This document shows, piece by piece, positions 19,403 through 27,689 of a DNA stretch of 29,111 bases (the stretch's first letter is position 1; every line of letters starts with the position of its first letter). The position numbers were made by a program, and so were the translations under genes. The DNA is from an uncultured Armatimonadota bacterium. Its GTDB lineage: Bacteria > Armatimonadota > Armatimonadia > Armatimonadales > Armatimonadaceae. The stretch lies in contig CAIYBQ010000169.1 in the NCBI GenBank assembly GCA_903924445.1, positions 1 through 29,111 of the forward strand. The letters run 5' to 3'. The notes beneath the pieces are model-generated. The model did not search any database. It was not told the origin of the DNA and worked only from the letters and a program-made list of their open reading frames with translations.

Positions 19403-20491
19403 CTATGCCTTGATGCGTTTGAGGAGGGTGACGCGGCCAATCGGCAGCCACTCTCCGACCAAGATGTCTCCGTTTGCGAGGAACTTGGCACCGTGTGGGT
19501 GCACAAACTTTCCTGGAAGGAATTCTGTTCGCGCACGGCCACGGCCTGGCAAGTTTGCAATACCAGCACTGTCACCGAGGTGGACAGCAACCTTGTTGTT
19601 TTCATCCAATACGGTAACGACACCCGCGAGATCAGGAATCAGCATGTGGCCATCTTGGATATCCGCGTGGCAAGGCTGACGCATTCCATCCTTGTCAATT
19701 CGGACAAACTTGCCATCCAACGTGAAGTAATGCAAGCGATTGTTGCCACGATCACAGACCATCACGAGTGGCTCGGATCCACGCGCATCGACCCAGATGC
19801 CGTGTGGCTGGCTAAGCTTTCCATTGGCGCTACCACTGCCGCCCCAAGTTCGTACCAAGTCACCCTTGATGTTGAACTGGTGAACCCAGTTTGAACCGTA
19901 GCCATCGGCAACGTAAAAGTCACCATTCGGGGCAAACGTAACGTTCGTCGGGATGAATGCAGCACCGCCCTGATACACACCAGATTCGGTTGGCAGACCC
20001 TTTTCCCAGATGACGTTGCCATCGAGGTCGGTCTTTACAACTTGACGATGTGCCGTATCGCAGTGGTAAAGATACTCTTTGGAGCCTTCCTTACGAACTT
20101 CAATTCCATGGCCACCGCCGGCGAAGCGGGAACCAAAGGTCTTGATAAACTTGCCCTTGCGGTCGAAGACAGCGATTGCATCTTTGCTCTGGCTGTCGGC
20201 ACCTACGGTATGCGAGATGTAGATGTGCCCTTTGGTATCCTGACAAACACCCTGTGTGTCGCCCCACTTTACGTTGTTGGGAAGCACCAACCAGTCGTGG
20301 ATACATTCATACTTATGGCTGCCAGAGCCCAATATGATCTTTGGCGTTTTATCAAGTGCATCAGCCGATGTAGCAGATACAATCTCGGCTGCCAAAACGC
20401 CGCCAACGGTTAACGATGCATCACGGAGTAGCTTGCGACGCGTCATTGCTGCGCGGAGCTCAGCTTCCTGGGTAATCTGTGTTTCTTCCAT
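19403..20491 (-). CDS. Tat-exported six-bladed propeller (NHL / peptidylglycine-lyase-like) protein
   Basis: This 362-aa protein has a twin-arginine signal (MTRRKLLRDASLTVGGVLAA, R18-R19, ending TSADA). The mature part has propeller strands such as 'GDTQGVCQDTKGHIYISH', 'AIAVFDRKGKFIKTFGS', 'PTNVTFAPNGDFYVADGYG', 'QPHGIWVDARG', 'VMVCDRGNNRLHYFTLDGKF' and 'PHGAKFLANGDILVGEW'. They resemble NHL repeats and peptidyl-alpha-hydroxyglycine amidating lyase-like proteins. His/Asp-rich turns (AGGGHGIEV, HCDTAHRQ, CHADIQDGHM) could hold a metal or active site, but the substrate is unknown. The ATG at 20491 is preferred over one 28 codons upstream because it places the Tat motif near the N-terminus; no clear ribosome site supports it, and the ATG at codon 16 is an alternative. 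It is likely periplasmic and transcribed alone. Confidence 0.83.
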   Translation of the reverse strand: MEETQITQEAELRAAMTRRKLLRDASLTVGGVLAAEIVSATSADALDKTPKIILGSGSHKYECIHDWLVLPNNVKWGDTQGVCQDTKGHIYISHTVGADSQSKDAIAVFDRKGKFIKTFGSRFAGGGHGIEVRKEGSKEYLYHCDTAHRQVVKTDLDGNVIWEKGLPTESGVYQGGAAFIPTNVTFAPNGDFYVADGYGSNWVHQFNIKGDLVRTWGGSGSANGKLSQPHGIWVDARGSEPLVMVCDRGNNRLHYFTLDGKFVRIDKDGMRQPCHADIQDGHMLIPDLAGVVTVLDENNKVAVHLGDSAGIANLPGRGRARTEFLPGKFVHPHGAKFLANGDILVGEWLPIGRVTLLKRIKA

Positions 20492-20628
20492 AGGTAAGAT
20501 TGTTACACAGGGGCGGCCTGTATTCCTGCCAGTTGAAAATGAATGAAGAGAGACACTAGGGTTGCAGTCTGCCAATCAGAGCGTCGTTGCAACATCCAGC
20601 GATTTTTCCCACACGTTGTTTCCAACCA

Positions 20629-21568
20629 TTACGCTGTCAAGCGAACTTCCTGCACGACACGCTGTGCGGACTCAATGGCTCCCTGTATCCACGTATGAGT
20701 CAGGGATGCATGTTCACCGGCGAAGAAAATCCGACATTCCGATGAAATGACATCCCGGTAAAGAGCATCATGCTGACCTGGCGCAAACCAACAGAATGCT
20801 CCCGCACTCAGTGGATTTGTATCCCAAGACCAGCTGATGACTTTCTCGACCATGCCCTTCTCGCGCAGCTGCGGATGGACCTTGCTGAGATTTTGTAAAG
20901 TCAATTCATGACGCTCATCCGGCGAATACGCAGCCAAGCGCCTCGCGGGCTGTCCCCATGTGTACGATGCGAGCATCACGGCCGGCTTTTTCGAAACGCG
21001 TGGGTCCCGTGCCGTTTCGTTATCGGATGGGTAGTACGTGATTCCCGTTGGAAGATCGGTCATCCTTCCACCACCGTAAATGCCATCTTCTGTTTCCCAG
21101 AAACGACGGGATGTTCGTGCAAAGACCTTAGTACTGGAATCGTAAATGACCTGTCTTGATGCCCGCATCTTGCCTGCACTGAGGCCTGAGAGGAACTCAA
21201 TTCGGCCCATCACCGATAATGGAACCGTACAGATCATGCAGTCTCCTACAACCTTTTCCCAGCCATCACCCGATGAATAAAACGCAGTCACCTTGCCAGT
21301 TACTGCATTTTGTTCAACACGGGTGACTATGCATCCCATGCGAGGCTTGGAGCGGAGCTGTTTCACAAAGGCCGGCAATTCCCGCACCAATGATGATGAC
21401 CCTTTTGTTGGCACCAGACGCGGGTTGTAGGTTGACGGATGCTAATGCATTAACGGGGGTCACCGTTGTGGCAGCGAGCAGCCCACCGTAGAGAGCACCC
21501 AGTAAAACCGACCGACGATTAACCAATCCCGGGCCAGTTTTCAGGCCGGCTGTACCAAGTTTTTCCAT
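20629..21568 (-). pseudogene. Flavin-dependent amine oxidase, broken by internal deletion and frameshift
   Basis: The N-terminal piece (frame starting at ATG 21568, GGAA 9 bases upstream) has a Tat signal (VNRRSVLLG) and the FAD-binding strand KRVIIIGAGIAGL. Immediately after, the frame changes and the sequence resumes as the C-terminal half of a monoamine-oxidase-like protein: 'LPAFVKQL', 'GCIVTRVEQ', 'DCMICTVPLSVM', 'SWSWDTNPLSAGAFCW' and the second flavin segment 'FAGEHASLTHTWIQGAIESA' near the end. About 200 residues between the Rossmann start and the 'VTRVEQ' strand are missing. At 21368-21378 the bases TTGCCGGCCTT (minus strand) encode both the end of GIAGL in one frame and the start of LPAFV in the other, so the deletion probably joined two copies of a short repeat. 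The full-length parent would be exported, oxidising an amine with FAD. The remnant is not expected to work. Confidence 0.85.
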
Positions 21569-21583
21569 GGATGACATTTCCGA

Positions 21584-21613
21584 TTGACATCCAAGCAATC
21601 CCTAACATATAGT
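21584..21613 (+). promoter_or_regulatory. Sigma70-type promoter of the TGA-containing thioredoxin-like gene
   Basis: TTGACA (21584-21589) and TATAGT (21608-21613) are 18 bases apart. Transcription should start near 21620, about 30 bases before the ATG at 21651. The -35 lies inside the 5' end of the divergent amine oxidase pseudogene region. Confidence 0.7.
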
Positions 21614-21650
21614 CGCAACAACACGCTAATAATCAGGAAACCCAGTAAAA

Positions 21651-22886
21651 ATGCCGGGAATTACAACTCAAAGAATCAGAAGCATCTTTGGAGACACTTT
21701 CATCAAACAGTTGGAATCCTTAGATCCAACCGTAACCGATGACCGCTGGAAAGCAATCCCGTGGATGACCAATATCATGGCAGCACGGCAACGTTCCGCA
21801 AAGGAAAAGCTCCCAATTCTGATGTGGATTATGGTTGGGAATCCGCAGGGATGTACGTGAAACAATGGTCAAAGGGGCCGTCGGTCCTTCTCAGATCCCC
21901 GTCTTCAAGCACGGATTAAAGGTAAGTACATCCCGGTTATTGCAAACACGCAGGACTTACAGTATTACCCATCAAAATCGCATACCTGGTTCATGAATCT
22001 TGTGAAGTCCACGATGCTCTTCGGGACTAGCACCCGTAGCGGAAGTGTGCTTAGTGGCGATGTCCCCGGACGGTCGCGACTGGACCTGAACCGTCAAATG
22101 GTCCAGACATCGGATCCACAGGGAATCTACGTTACAGACTCGGCTGGTAGCCCTTTCGGTTTTACAAATGACCATGGCTACGATGACATCCGGGACTTCT
22201 TAAGCATCGCGGACACCAATGTTCGCTCGACCGGGCTCAAGCATGTGTCCGTTCCCGATACCGCTCTGTCGGATATGTTTCACGTTCCGGTTCCAGCGGA
22301 TGTAACCGTTCTCGAAGTCCTAGAGCGCATCCCGGATGTTCCCGCCGGGTGTTCTCTCTTGAATAAAAGCCTTGGCCGAGACTTTGCATGGATCTGGATG
22401 CACGAGCAGAAGTCTATGTACGCATCGCTGATAACACAGACCAAAGCAAACGTTCCAAACAGTGTTACGCAGCGTTTCGGACGGTTTCATTTAGTTGATG
22501 GCGTGCGTGGAACGCCTACGCTTTGGGGCAAGTCCGAGGTCAAGCAATGCGAAGGAAGTGTCGCTGTTATTGAACGGTCACCCACTGGCCTTCTAGCGAA
22601 ACTGCATTGTGATTTTCAAATGAGTACGCGGGACGGAAAGCGGCGATATCGGGGAAAGCTTGATGGCTTGCTTCTGTTCGATACCAGCACACAGCTTTTG
22701 CTTGATGCAAGGTGCTTAGCTCAGGGGCTGCACTTTGGCAATGGTGTTTACACGCCGAATGCGCCTAAAGGCGATTATCGACTGCTCACTCGTATACAGA
22801 TGTCAAGAGGCGAAACTGGTAGGATTGTTCCGCCAGAAAAGGTTGCAACGGATGGCAATATCAGGGAATACAAACATCCCGTTTAA
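21651..22886 (+). CDS. Thioredoxin-like protein with in-frame TGA at codon 70 (candidate selenoprotein)
   Basis: One frame runs from ATG 21651 to the stop at 22886 (411 residues), interrupted only by TGA at 21858-21860. Before it the sequence is 'DRWKAIPWMTNIMAARQRSAKEKLPILMWIMVGNPQGCT', a helix plus the first beta strand of a thioredoxin-like fold ending in a redox-type loop. After it comes 'NNGQRGRRSFSDPRLQARIKGKYIPVIANTQD' and later 'QGIYVTDSAGSPFGFTNDHGYDDIRDFL', which fits the rest of such a fold. The TGA therefore sits two residues after a cysteine, as C-T-U. About 190 further residues form a C-terminal part I do not recognise. AGGA lies 12 bases upstream of the ATG, a wide spacing, and a good promoter precedes it. 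The ATG at 21993 that would start the downstream half has no ribosome site. Alternatives are a nonsense-mutated pseudogene or a sequencing error. No selenocysteine machinery is visible in this window. Confidence 0.65.
21872..21889 (+). promoter_or_regulatory. Candidate bacterial SECIS hairpin
   Basis: AAGGG (21872-21876) pairs with TCCTT (21885-21889), G21877 is bulged, CC (21878-21879) pairs with GG (21883-21884), and the apical loop is GTC (21880-21882). The loop begins 19 bases after the TGA, and its first base is G. Both fit the usual bacterial SECIS rules (loop roughly 16-37 bases downstream with a G in the first two positions). The stem is short and hairpins this size arise by chance. 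Confidence 0.45.
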
Positions 22887-23005
22887 ACCTGCCAGATGTC
22901 AGATTTTATTCGAGAACATCGCACTCCAACTACATACGAATTAATTCTTTCTGACCTGTCACGTTTGCTGGGTTACACGCGATGACTCCTATAAGGAGAT
23001 TCATC

Positions 23006-23347
23006 ATGACAGATTTAGCATTTACTCGGCATTCGGCAAGTAGGTCAGCTCAGCGCAGTATTCGGGAGCGTGACATCCGAATGGCAGTTCAATATGGGTA
23101 TCGCCACTATGAAGGCGATGATGTTGTTTGCTTTCTTGGCAACCGGTGGATACCGGATTGGGTTGATGTCCGAGAGCGGGCAAGGTTGAATGGGACGGTT
23201 GTTGTCTTGCGGGACCGTACCGCCATCACATGTTTCAAAAATGTGGACTACCATGCTAGGTTGAAGAAGCGTCCCGTTCGGGGCCGCTCACAACATCGTC
23301 AGCGGGTTGCAGACAATCAAGAGAGGCAAGCATATGCAGCTGGTTGA
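23006..23347 (+). CDS. DUF4258-like small protein
   Basis: This 113-aa protein starts at the ATG at 23006, which has a strong AAGGAG 7 bases upstream; an earlier in-frame ATG at 22982 has none. The sequence 'FTRHSASRSAQRSIRERDIRMAVQYG ... VVVLRDRTAITCFKN' has the helix-plus-sheet pattern of DUF4258 proteins (H-x-x-x-R-x-x-Q-R-x-I ... I-x-x-A-x-x-x-G ... V-T-x-x), small domains often found beside toxin-antitoxin or mobile genes. The biochemical role is unknown. The basic C-terminus (RLKKRPVRGRSQHRQR) may bind nucleic acid (inference). Its end overlaps the start of the downstream HD-domain gene by 14 bases, which suggests translational coupling and co-transcription. Confidence 0.75.
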   Translation: MTDLAFTRHSASRSAQRSIRERDIRMAVQYGYRHYEGDDVVCFLGNRWIPDWVDVRERARLNGTVVVLRDRTAITCFKNVDYHARLKKRPVRGRSQHRQRVADNQERQAYAAG

Positions 23348-24257
23348 ACTTCGTGATGGGCAGGCATTCAGCGGAATCTATGCCTTAAAGACTGCAACAC
23401 ACTATCCGGATGGTGACAGTCCACGGCTTGCATTGACCCTTGGTGACAGTACTGGCTCTCGAAAGGCCGTGATTTGGAAGCCACAGCCTAGAGTCGTCCA
23501 AGCAATGCACGTCGCAGAGGCTGTGAAGGTTTCCGGTCGTGTCAATCCACCAGGACGCTATGCAGGTGAGCTGACGGTTGAACAAGTCGAGACTGTGGAC
23601 GTTACACCAGAGATCCTGGATGCTCTGCTGCCATCGTTTCCAGACACTCACGATGCTGATGTTGAAAAGTTTGATGCATTGATCGAAACCGTCGTCAACC
23701 CTCTGTGCAAGAAACTGTTGCATACGTTACTGCATGGTTCGAAGCGTTCGCTGTTCCTAAATGCTGTGGCTGCACGAGAAGTCCATCATGCATACCGTGG
23801 TGGACTACTTCAGCACACCTTGGAAGTCGCTGACATTTGTGACACATGCTGTAAACGATTCCCACGCCTGAACCGCGATTTACTGATCACGGGAGCGTTG
23901 CTGCACGATTTTGCCAAGCTGGATGAAATGACACACGGCCTTCGTGCAGGTGAATACACGGATAATGGGATGTTAATAGGCCATGTAGCGTATGGCGCTG
24001 CCCGCATTATTCACTTGACGCTTGACTGGCCGGAGTCGATGCGTAACCATCTAGCCCACATGATACTCAGTCATCATGAGCGTCCAGAACACGGAGCCGC
24101 TAAGGTTCCAGCGACGCCGGAAGCCGTGGTTCTAGCCCACGCGGATGCAATCAGCGCGCATATTGCGATTGGTTTCCGTGCCGTTGACTCAGCTCCTCCT
24201 GGAAGCAGCAGCTATCCCTTGGTAGGTCGCTTCTGGTCAACAACGCGCCCCGAGTAG
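23334..24257 (+). CDS. YhaM-type 3'-to-5' exoribonuclease-like protein (OB fold + HD domain)
   Basis: This 307-aa protein has an N-terminal OB-fold-like half (about 1-90, 'GQAFSGIYALKTATH', 'RLALTLGDSTGSRKAVIW', 'VAEAVKVSGRV') and a C-terminal HD phosphohydrolase half with expected metal ligands: H161 (LLQHTLEVADIC), H191-D192 (GALLHDFAKLDE), H217 (GHVAYGA), H247/H248 (ILSHHERPEHG) and D271 (AHADAISAHI). This layout and length match YhaM, a cytosolic exonuclease that trims RNA (and single-stranded DNA) from the 3' end. The start at ATG 23334 has GAGAGG 7 bases upstream. The gene overlaps the end of the DUF4258-like gene, so the two are probably made together. A related HD hydrolase with another substrate cannot be excluded. 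Confidence 0.88.
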   Translation: MQLVELRDGQAFSGIYALKTATHYPDGDSPRLALTLGDSTGSRKAVIWKPQPRVVQAMHVAEAVKVSGRVNPPGRYAGELTVEQVETVDVTPEILDALLPSFPDTHDADVEKFDALIETVVNPLCKKLLHTLLHGSKRSLFLNAVAAREVHHAYRGGLLQHTLEVADICDTCCKRFPRLNRDLLITGALLHDFAKLDEMTHGLRAGEYTDNGMLIGHVAYGAARIIHLTLDWPESMRNHLAHMILSHHERPEHGAAKVPATPEAVVLAHADAISAHIAIGFRAVDSAPPGSSSYPLVGRFWSTTRPE

Positions 24258-24566
24258 AGCATTTGAATGTCTGTGCCCCTGAGCTGCACGATTAACTACC
24301 TTGTGTAGATGACGGGGCACATCGACAACCAATATCCAAACGAAGTCCCAATTGGGTCTACTCCCTACCGTTGGTTCTTCATTATGAATGCTAGATGTAC
24401 AGCGGACATCAACATCTACTTGATGCGCATAAACGGTTGGCATCGGCAGATATTGCAACCAAGCCAGTCGGTCAATGGCAGGAATTATACTTGGCATCCC
24501 GTAACATGACGCTAGCACAATCGGGCCTAGGTGCCCCTTTGGAGCCCAACGCGTAACGAGGCATTC
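24258..24566. other. Intergenic region with a long-range inverted repeat
   Basis: About 310 bases separate the HD-domain gene from the mutarotase gene. TGTGCCCC (24272-24279) and GGGGCACA (24314-24321) could form an 8-bp stem around a 34-base loop; no T run follows. A TATACT hexamer near 24487 is a possible -10 for the mutarotase gene but lacks a good -35. Short frames on both strands here have no ribosome sites or family resemblance. Confidence 0.4.
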
Positions 24567-25697
24567 ATGAGCAAAGTTGTTCAGATTTTATCGGCAATGG
24601 TTGCCGCTGGGGGAATCCTAACGATGACGGCAGGATCGGCAATGGCACAGGTACCTGGTGTCAAGAAGTCTGTTTTTGGTAAGTTGAAATCTGGAGCAGT
24701 CGTCCACAAGTTTGTGTTGACGAACGGCAAGATTACCGCTGACATTATGACCCTTGGTGCAACGCTGACGGGAGTTCATGCTCCTGACCGCAACGGCAAC
24801 ATCGCGGATGTCTGTCTGGGTTTTGACAACGTGGCTGGTTACGAAGCTGGGCACCCCTACTTTGGTAGTACGGTCGGCCGAGTTGCCAACCGTATCGGCA
24901 AAGGAAAGTTCAAGTTGGATGGTTCAAGCTACCAGCTTGCGACAAACAATGGACCAAACCACTTGCATGGCGGCGTCAAGGGATGGGACAAGGTTATTTG
25001 GCAAGCAGAGGTTGTCAAGAACAATGCTGGCCCAAGTGTTCGGTTCCGATACACCAGCAAAGACGGCGAGGAAGGCTATCCTGGTCTTTTGAAGGCCGAG
25101 ATTACGTATACGTTGACACGCTCCAATGCCGTTCGTATGGAATACCGTGCGACCACGACAAAGGCAACGCCGATTAACATGACCAACCACGCCTACTTCA
25201 ATCTGGCTGGTCAGGGCACAATCCTAAACCATAGCGTTCATCTGAATGCATCTAAGTACACACCAGCGGATGCGACATTGCTACCAACCGGCAAAATCGT
25301 AACGGTGACAGGTACTCCGTACGACTTTACAACGATGCACGCAATCGGTGACAATATCGCCCAAACGGATGGCGAGCCAAATGGCTATGACCTGAACTAT
25401 GTTGTTGATGGAAAGCCAAACGCATTCCGTAAAGCAGCAACTGTTTCGGAACCAAATAGCGGGCGCGTCCTTGAAGTTTGGTCGGATGAGCCAGGTATCC
25501 AGTTTTACTCTGGCAACTTCCTCGATGGAACACTCAAGGGTAAGTCGGGTCAGGTGTACGAGCGCAACTACGGATTCTGCCTAGAATCACAGCATTATCC
25601 AAACTCGATCAACACGCCATCGTTCCCTTCCACTGTACTGCGGCCCGGTCAGACCTATCGTCAAAAGACTGAGTATCGTTTTCTCGTTGGAAAGTAG
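24567..25697 (+). CDS. galM: Secreted aldose 1-epimerase (galactose mutarotase)
   Basis: This 376-aa protein interconverts the alpha and beta anomers of aldoses such as galactose and glucose. It has the family motifs GRVANRIGKG (about 104-113), NHLHGG (131-136, catalytic H132), TNHAYFNL (206-213, catalytic H208), YDLNYV (about 274-279) and 'YGFCLESQHYPNS' with the catalytic base E340. A Sec signal peptide (about residues 1-28, ending GSAMAQ) shows export, whereas many bacterial mutarotases are cytosolic, so it probably acts on sugars outside the inner membrane. The start at ATG 24567 has GAGG 5 bases upstream and puts the signal peptide at the N-terminus; an upstream in-frame start at 24531 lacks both. 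A strong terminator follows at once, so it is the last gene of its transcript. Confidence 0.95.
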   Translation: MSKVVQILSAMVAAGGILTMTAGSAMAQVPGVKKSVFGKLKSGAVVHKFVLTNGKITADIMTLGATLTGVHAPDRNGNIADVCLGFDNVAGYEAGHPYFGSTVGRVANRIGKGKFKLDGSSYQLATNNGPNHLHGGVKGWDKVIWQAEVVKNNAGPSVRFRYTSKDGEEGYPGLLKAEITYTLTRSNAVRMEYRATTTKATPINMTNHAYFNLAGQGTILNHSVHLNASKYTPADATLLPTGKIVTVTGTPYDFTTMHAIGDNIAQTDGEPNGYDLNYVVDGKPNAFRKAATVSEPNSGRVLEVWSDEPGIQFYSGNFLDGTLKGKSGQVYERNYGFCLESQHYPNSINTPSFPSTVLRPGQTYRQKTEYRFLVGK

Positions 25698-25710
25698 TTC
25701 TCGCTAATAG

Positions 25711-25751
25711 AACAGCGCCGATGTCCATTCGACATGCGGCGCTGTTTTTTT
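25711..25751 (+). terminator. Strong intrinsic terminator of the mutarotase gene
   Basis: AACAGCGCCG (25711-25720) pairs with CGGCGCTGTT, extended by ATGTC/GACAT across one bulged G, with a small loop and seven T residues immediately after. It lies 14 bases past the stop codon. It also separates this gene from the convergent pckG. Confidence 0.95.
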
Positions 25752-25829
25752 GAAACTCTTCGCTCTACCAAGACCCAAAATTTATTTGTTTCAAGACCAA
25801 GCACAAAAGAATCGAGTTGTCGATAACCT

Positions 25830-27572
25830 TTACCTTAGTGCGGCCTTAATGGAATCCAGCCTGTCGCGTAGCTCAATAGGAACCGTTTCGCCAAGCGATG
25901 TGAAATACGCTGCAATCGCGTCCACTTCAATCATCCATGCAGCCTTGTCAACACTTGTAAGGAGTTCAATAGCTGCCTCTGAGATATCAACATCCTTGAG
26001 GGTAAGGTCACTCCGAATTGGAAGGTTTCCAACAGGCGTCGTTTCGACATCCACTGAGCCACTCACACGTTCCGAAATCCACTTGATCGCATGGATGTTT
26101 GCACCGAATCCTGGCCAGATATACTTTCCAGATTCATCTTGCCGAAACCAGTTGACAGAAAACACCTTTGGCAGAACCGGAACGCATTCGGTCATTGTCA
26201 ACCAGTGTCCAAAATAGTCACAGATGTTGTAGCCACAGAATGGCAGCATCGCCATTGGGTCACGGCGTAGTACTCCAACAGCACCGGTCGCGGCAGCAGT
26301 CGTTTGCGATGCCATACTCGCGCCGTAGAGGACACCTTGCGTCCAATCCTGAGCTTCCATCACCAATGGGATGGTTGTCGGCCGACGCCCTCCGAAGAGA
26401 ATCGCATCTATCCGAACCCCTTCTGGATTGTTCCAGCTGTCAGAAAGTGTTGCGCAGTTTGTCAGTGGGCTGGTGAAGCGGCTATTTGGATGAGCGAGCG
26501 GGCCAGCACAATCGCCAACTGTGCGAGATCTCCCCTGCCAGTCCAGAACGGATGTGTCGACATCAAGTGGCTTCATCCCTTCCCACCAAGGGTTACCATC
26601 GGATGTCACAGCAACATTGGTAAAAACAGTGTCGCGTTCGGTCATTGATAAAGCAACGGGGTTTGTCTTTTCACTTGTTCCCGGAGCAACACCGAAAAAA
26701 CCATATTCAGGATTAACGGCGTAAAGTCCATCTTTTCCCGGACGCATCCACGCGATGTCATCGCCCAAAACCCGTATATCCCAGCCATCGAGAGATGACT
26801 GTAGCATTGCCAAGTTTGTCTTGCCGCACGCCGATGGAAACGCTGCAGCTATATGCTGTCGCTCACCAGCGGGTGTCGTGAGCTCAATGATTAGCATATG
26901 TTCTGCTAACCAACCGGTGTCACGAGCCATCACGGATGCCAAGCGCAAAGAATGACACTTCTTTCCAAGGAGTGCATTCCCGCCGTAGTTCGACCCAAAG
27001 GACCAGATTTCACGGGTTTCAGGAAAATGACATACCCATCGGTTATATGGATCGAGTTCGCCAGTACAGTGCATCCCCCTGACCACGTCAAGTGGATCCG
27101 CCGAAATCAATGCATCGAGTACATCAGGTCCCACACGGGTCATCATGGACATCGACAATGCAACGTACGGTGAGTCCGTAACCTCTATGCCGAACTGTGT
27201 AAATACTCCGCCAAGTGGTGCCATCGCATAGGGAATAACATACATCGTTCGCCCGACAAAGCTTCCAGCGAACAACCCATTAAGGGTTTCTCTTGCGACC
27301 TGCGGATCCAGCCAGTGATTCGTCGGCCCAGCATCACGTTCGTGCAGTGAGCATATAAACGTTCGATGCTCCATACGCGCGACATCTGTTGAGTCACTTC
27401 GATGGAGCCAGCGTTCATTTCCACTGAGGGGTTCAAGGAGGCCATCCTCAATCATCCGGGTCTTGAGGATAAGCAGCTGTTCCGGTGAAGCGATAAAAAC
27501 TTCTGTATTGTCAGGCTGACAATGTGTGATGATTTCCTGCAACCAGCGATCTAAAAGCTCTACCCCAAGCAT
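25830..27572 (-). CDS. pckG: Phosphoenolpyruvate carboxykinase (GTP)
   Basis: This 580-aa cytosolic enzyme converts oxaloacetate and GTP to phosphoenolpyruvate, GDP and CO2, the entry step of gluconeogenesis. Hallmarks of the GTP family are GSNYGGNALLGKKCHSLR (about 193-210, substrate and metal binding), the P-loop AAFPSACGKTNLAM (243-256) with its reactive cysteine C249, LGDDIAWM (269-276, metal-binding aspartates), 'NPEYGFFGVAPGT' and the nucleotide-binding 'PFCGYNICDYFGHWL'. The length is close to the usual 600 residues. The start at ATG 27572 has GGAGGG 8 bases upstream; an earlier start at 27599 is inside that site. It lies 117 bases downstream of the feoB-associated gene on the same strand. 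No strong terminator is seen between them, so some read-through is possible, though an own promoter is likely. Confidence 0.98.
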   Translation of the reverse strand: MLGVELLDRWLQEIITHCQPDNTEVFIASPEQLLILKTRMIEDGLLEPLSGNERWLHRSDSTDVARMEHRTFICSLHERDAGPTNHWLDPQVARETLNGLFAGSFVGRTMYVIPYAMAPLGGVFTQFGIEVTDSPYVALSMSMMTRVGPDVLDALISADPLDVVRGMHCTGELDPYNRWVCHFPETREIWSFGSNYGGNALLGKKCHSLRLASVMARDTGWLAEHMLIIELTTPAGERQHIAAAFPSACGKTNLAMLQSSLDGWDIRVLGDDIAWMRPGKDGLYAVNPEYGFFGVAPGTSEKTNPVALSMTERDTVFTNVAVTSDGNPWWEGMKPLDVDTSVLDWQGRSRTVGDCAGPLAHPNSRFTSPLTNCATLSDSWNNPEGVRIDAILFGGRRPTTIPLVMEAQDWTQGVLYGASMASQTTAAATGAVGVLRRDPMAMLPFCGYNICDYFGHWLTMTECVPVLPKVFSVNWFRQDESGKYIWPGFGANIHAIKWISERVSGSVDVETTPVGNLPIRSDLTLKDVDISEAAIELLTSVDKAAWMIEVDAIAAYFTSLGETVPIELRDRLDSIKAALR

Positions 27573-27689
27573 TGCACAGACCCTCCGTAAAGGTGCCACA
27601 AGTTAGGACAGTCTACATTCCTAGTGCAGTCCCACAATCCATTGATACCCCATAATAGGCCCTGCTGGTTCCAAAGAACGCCGATGATA

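Noticed and set aside
20629..21598. Programmed frameshift in the amine oxidase gene
   Set aside because: A frameshift alone would leave the middle of the protein present in another frame. Here about 200 residues are absent altogether, so a deletion is the simpler explanation.
21993..22886. Separate 297-residue gene starting at ATG 21993
   Set aside because: No ribosome binding site precedes this ATG, and the same frame continues upstream without any stop except the TGA at 21858. It is better read as the second part of one gene.
24237..24518. 93-residue minus-strand frame and a 66-residue plus-strand frame in the gap before the mutarotase gene
   Set aside because: Neither has a ribosome site or family resemblance, and the minus frame overlaps the end of the nuclease gene.
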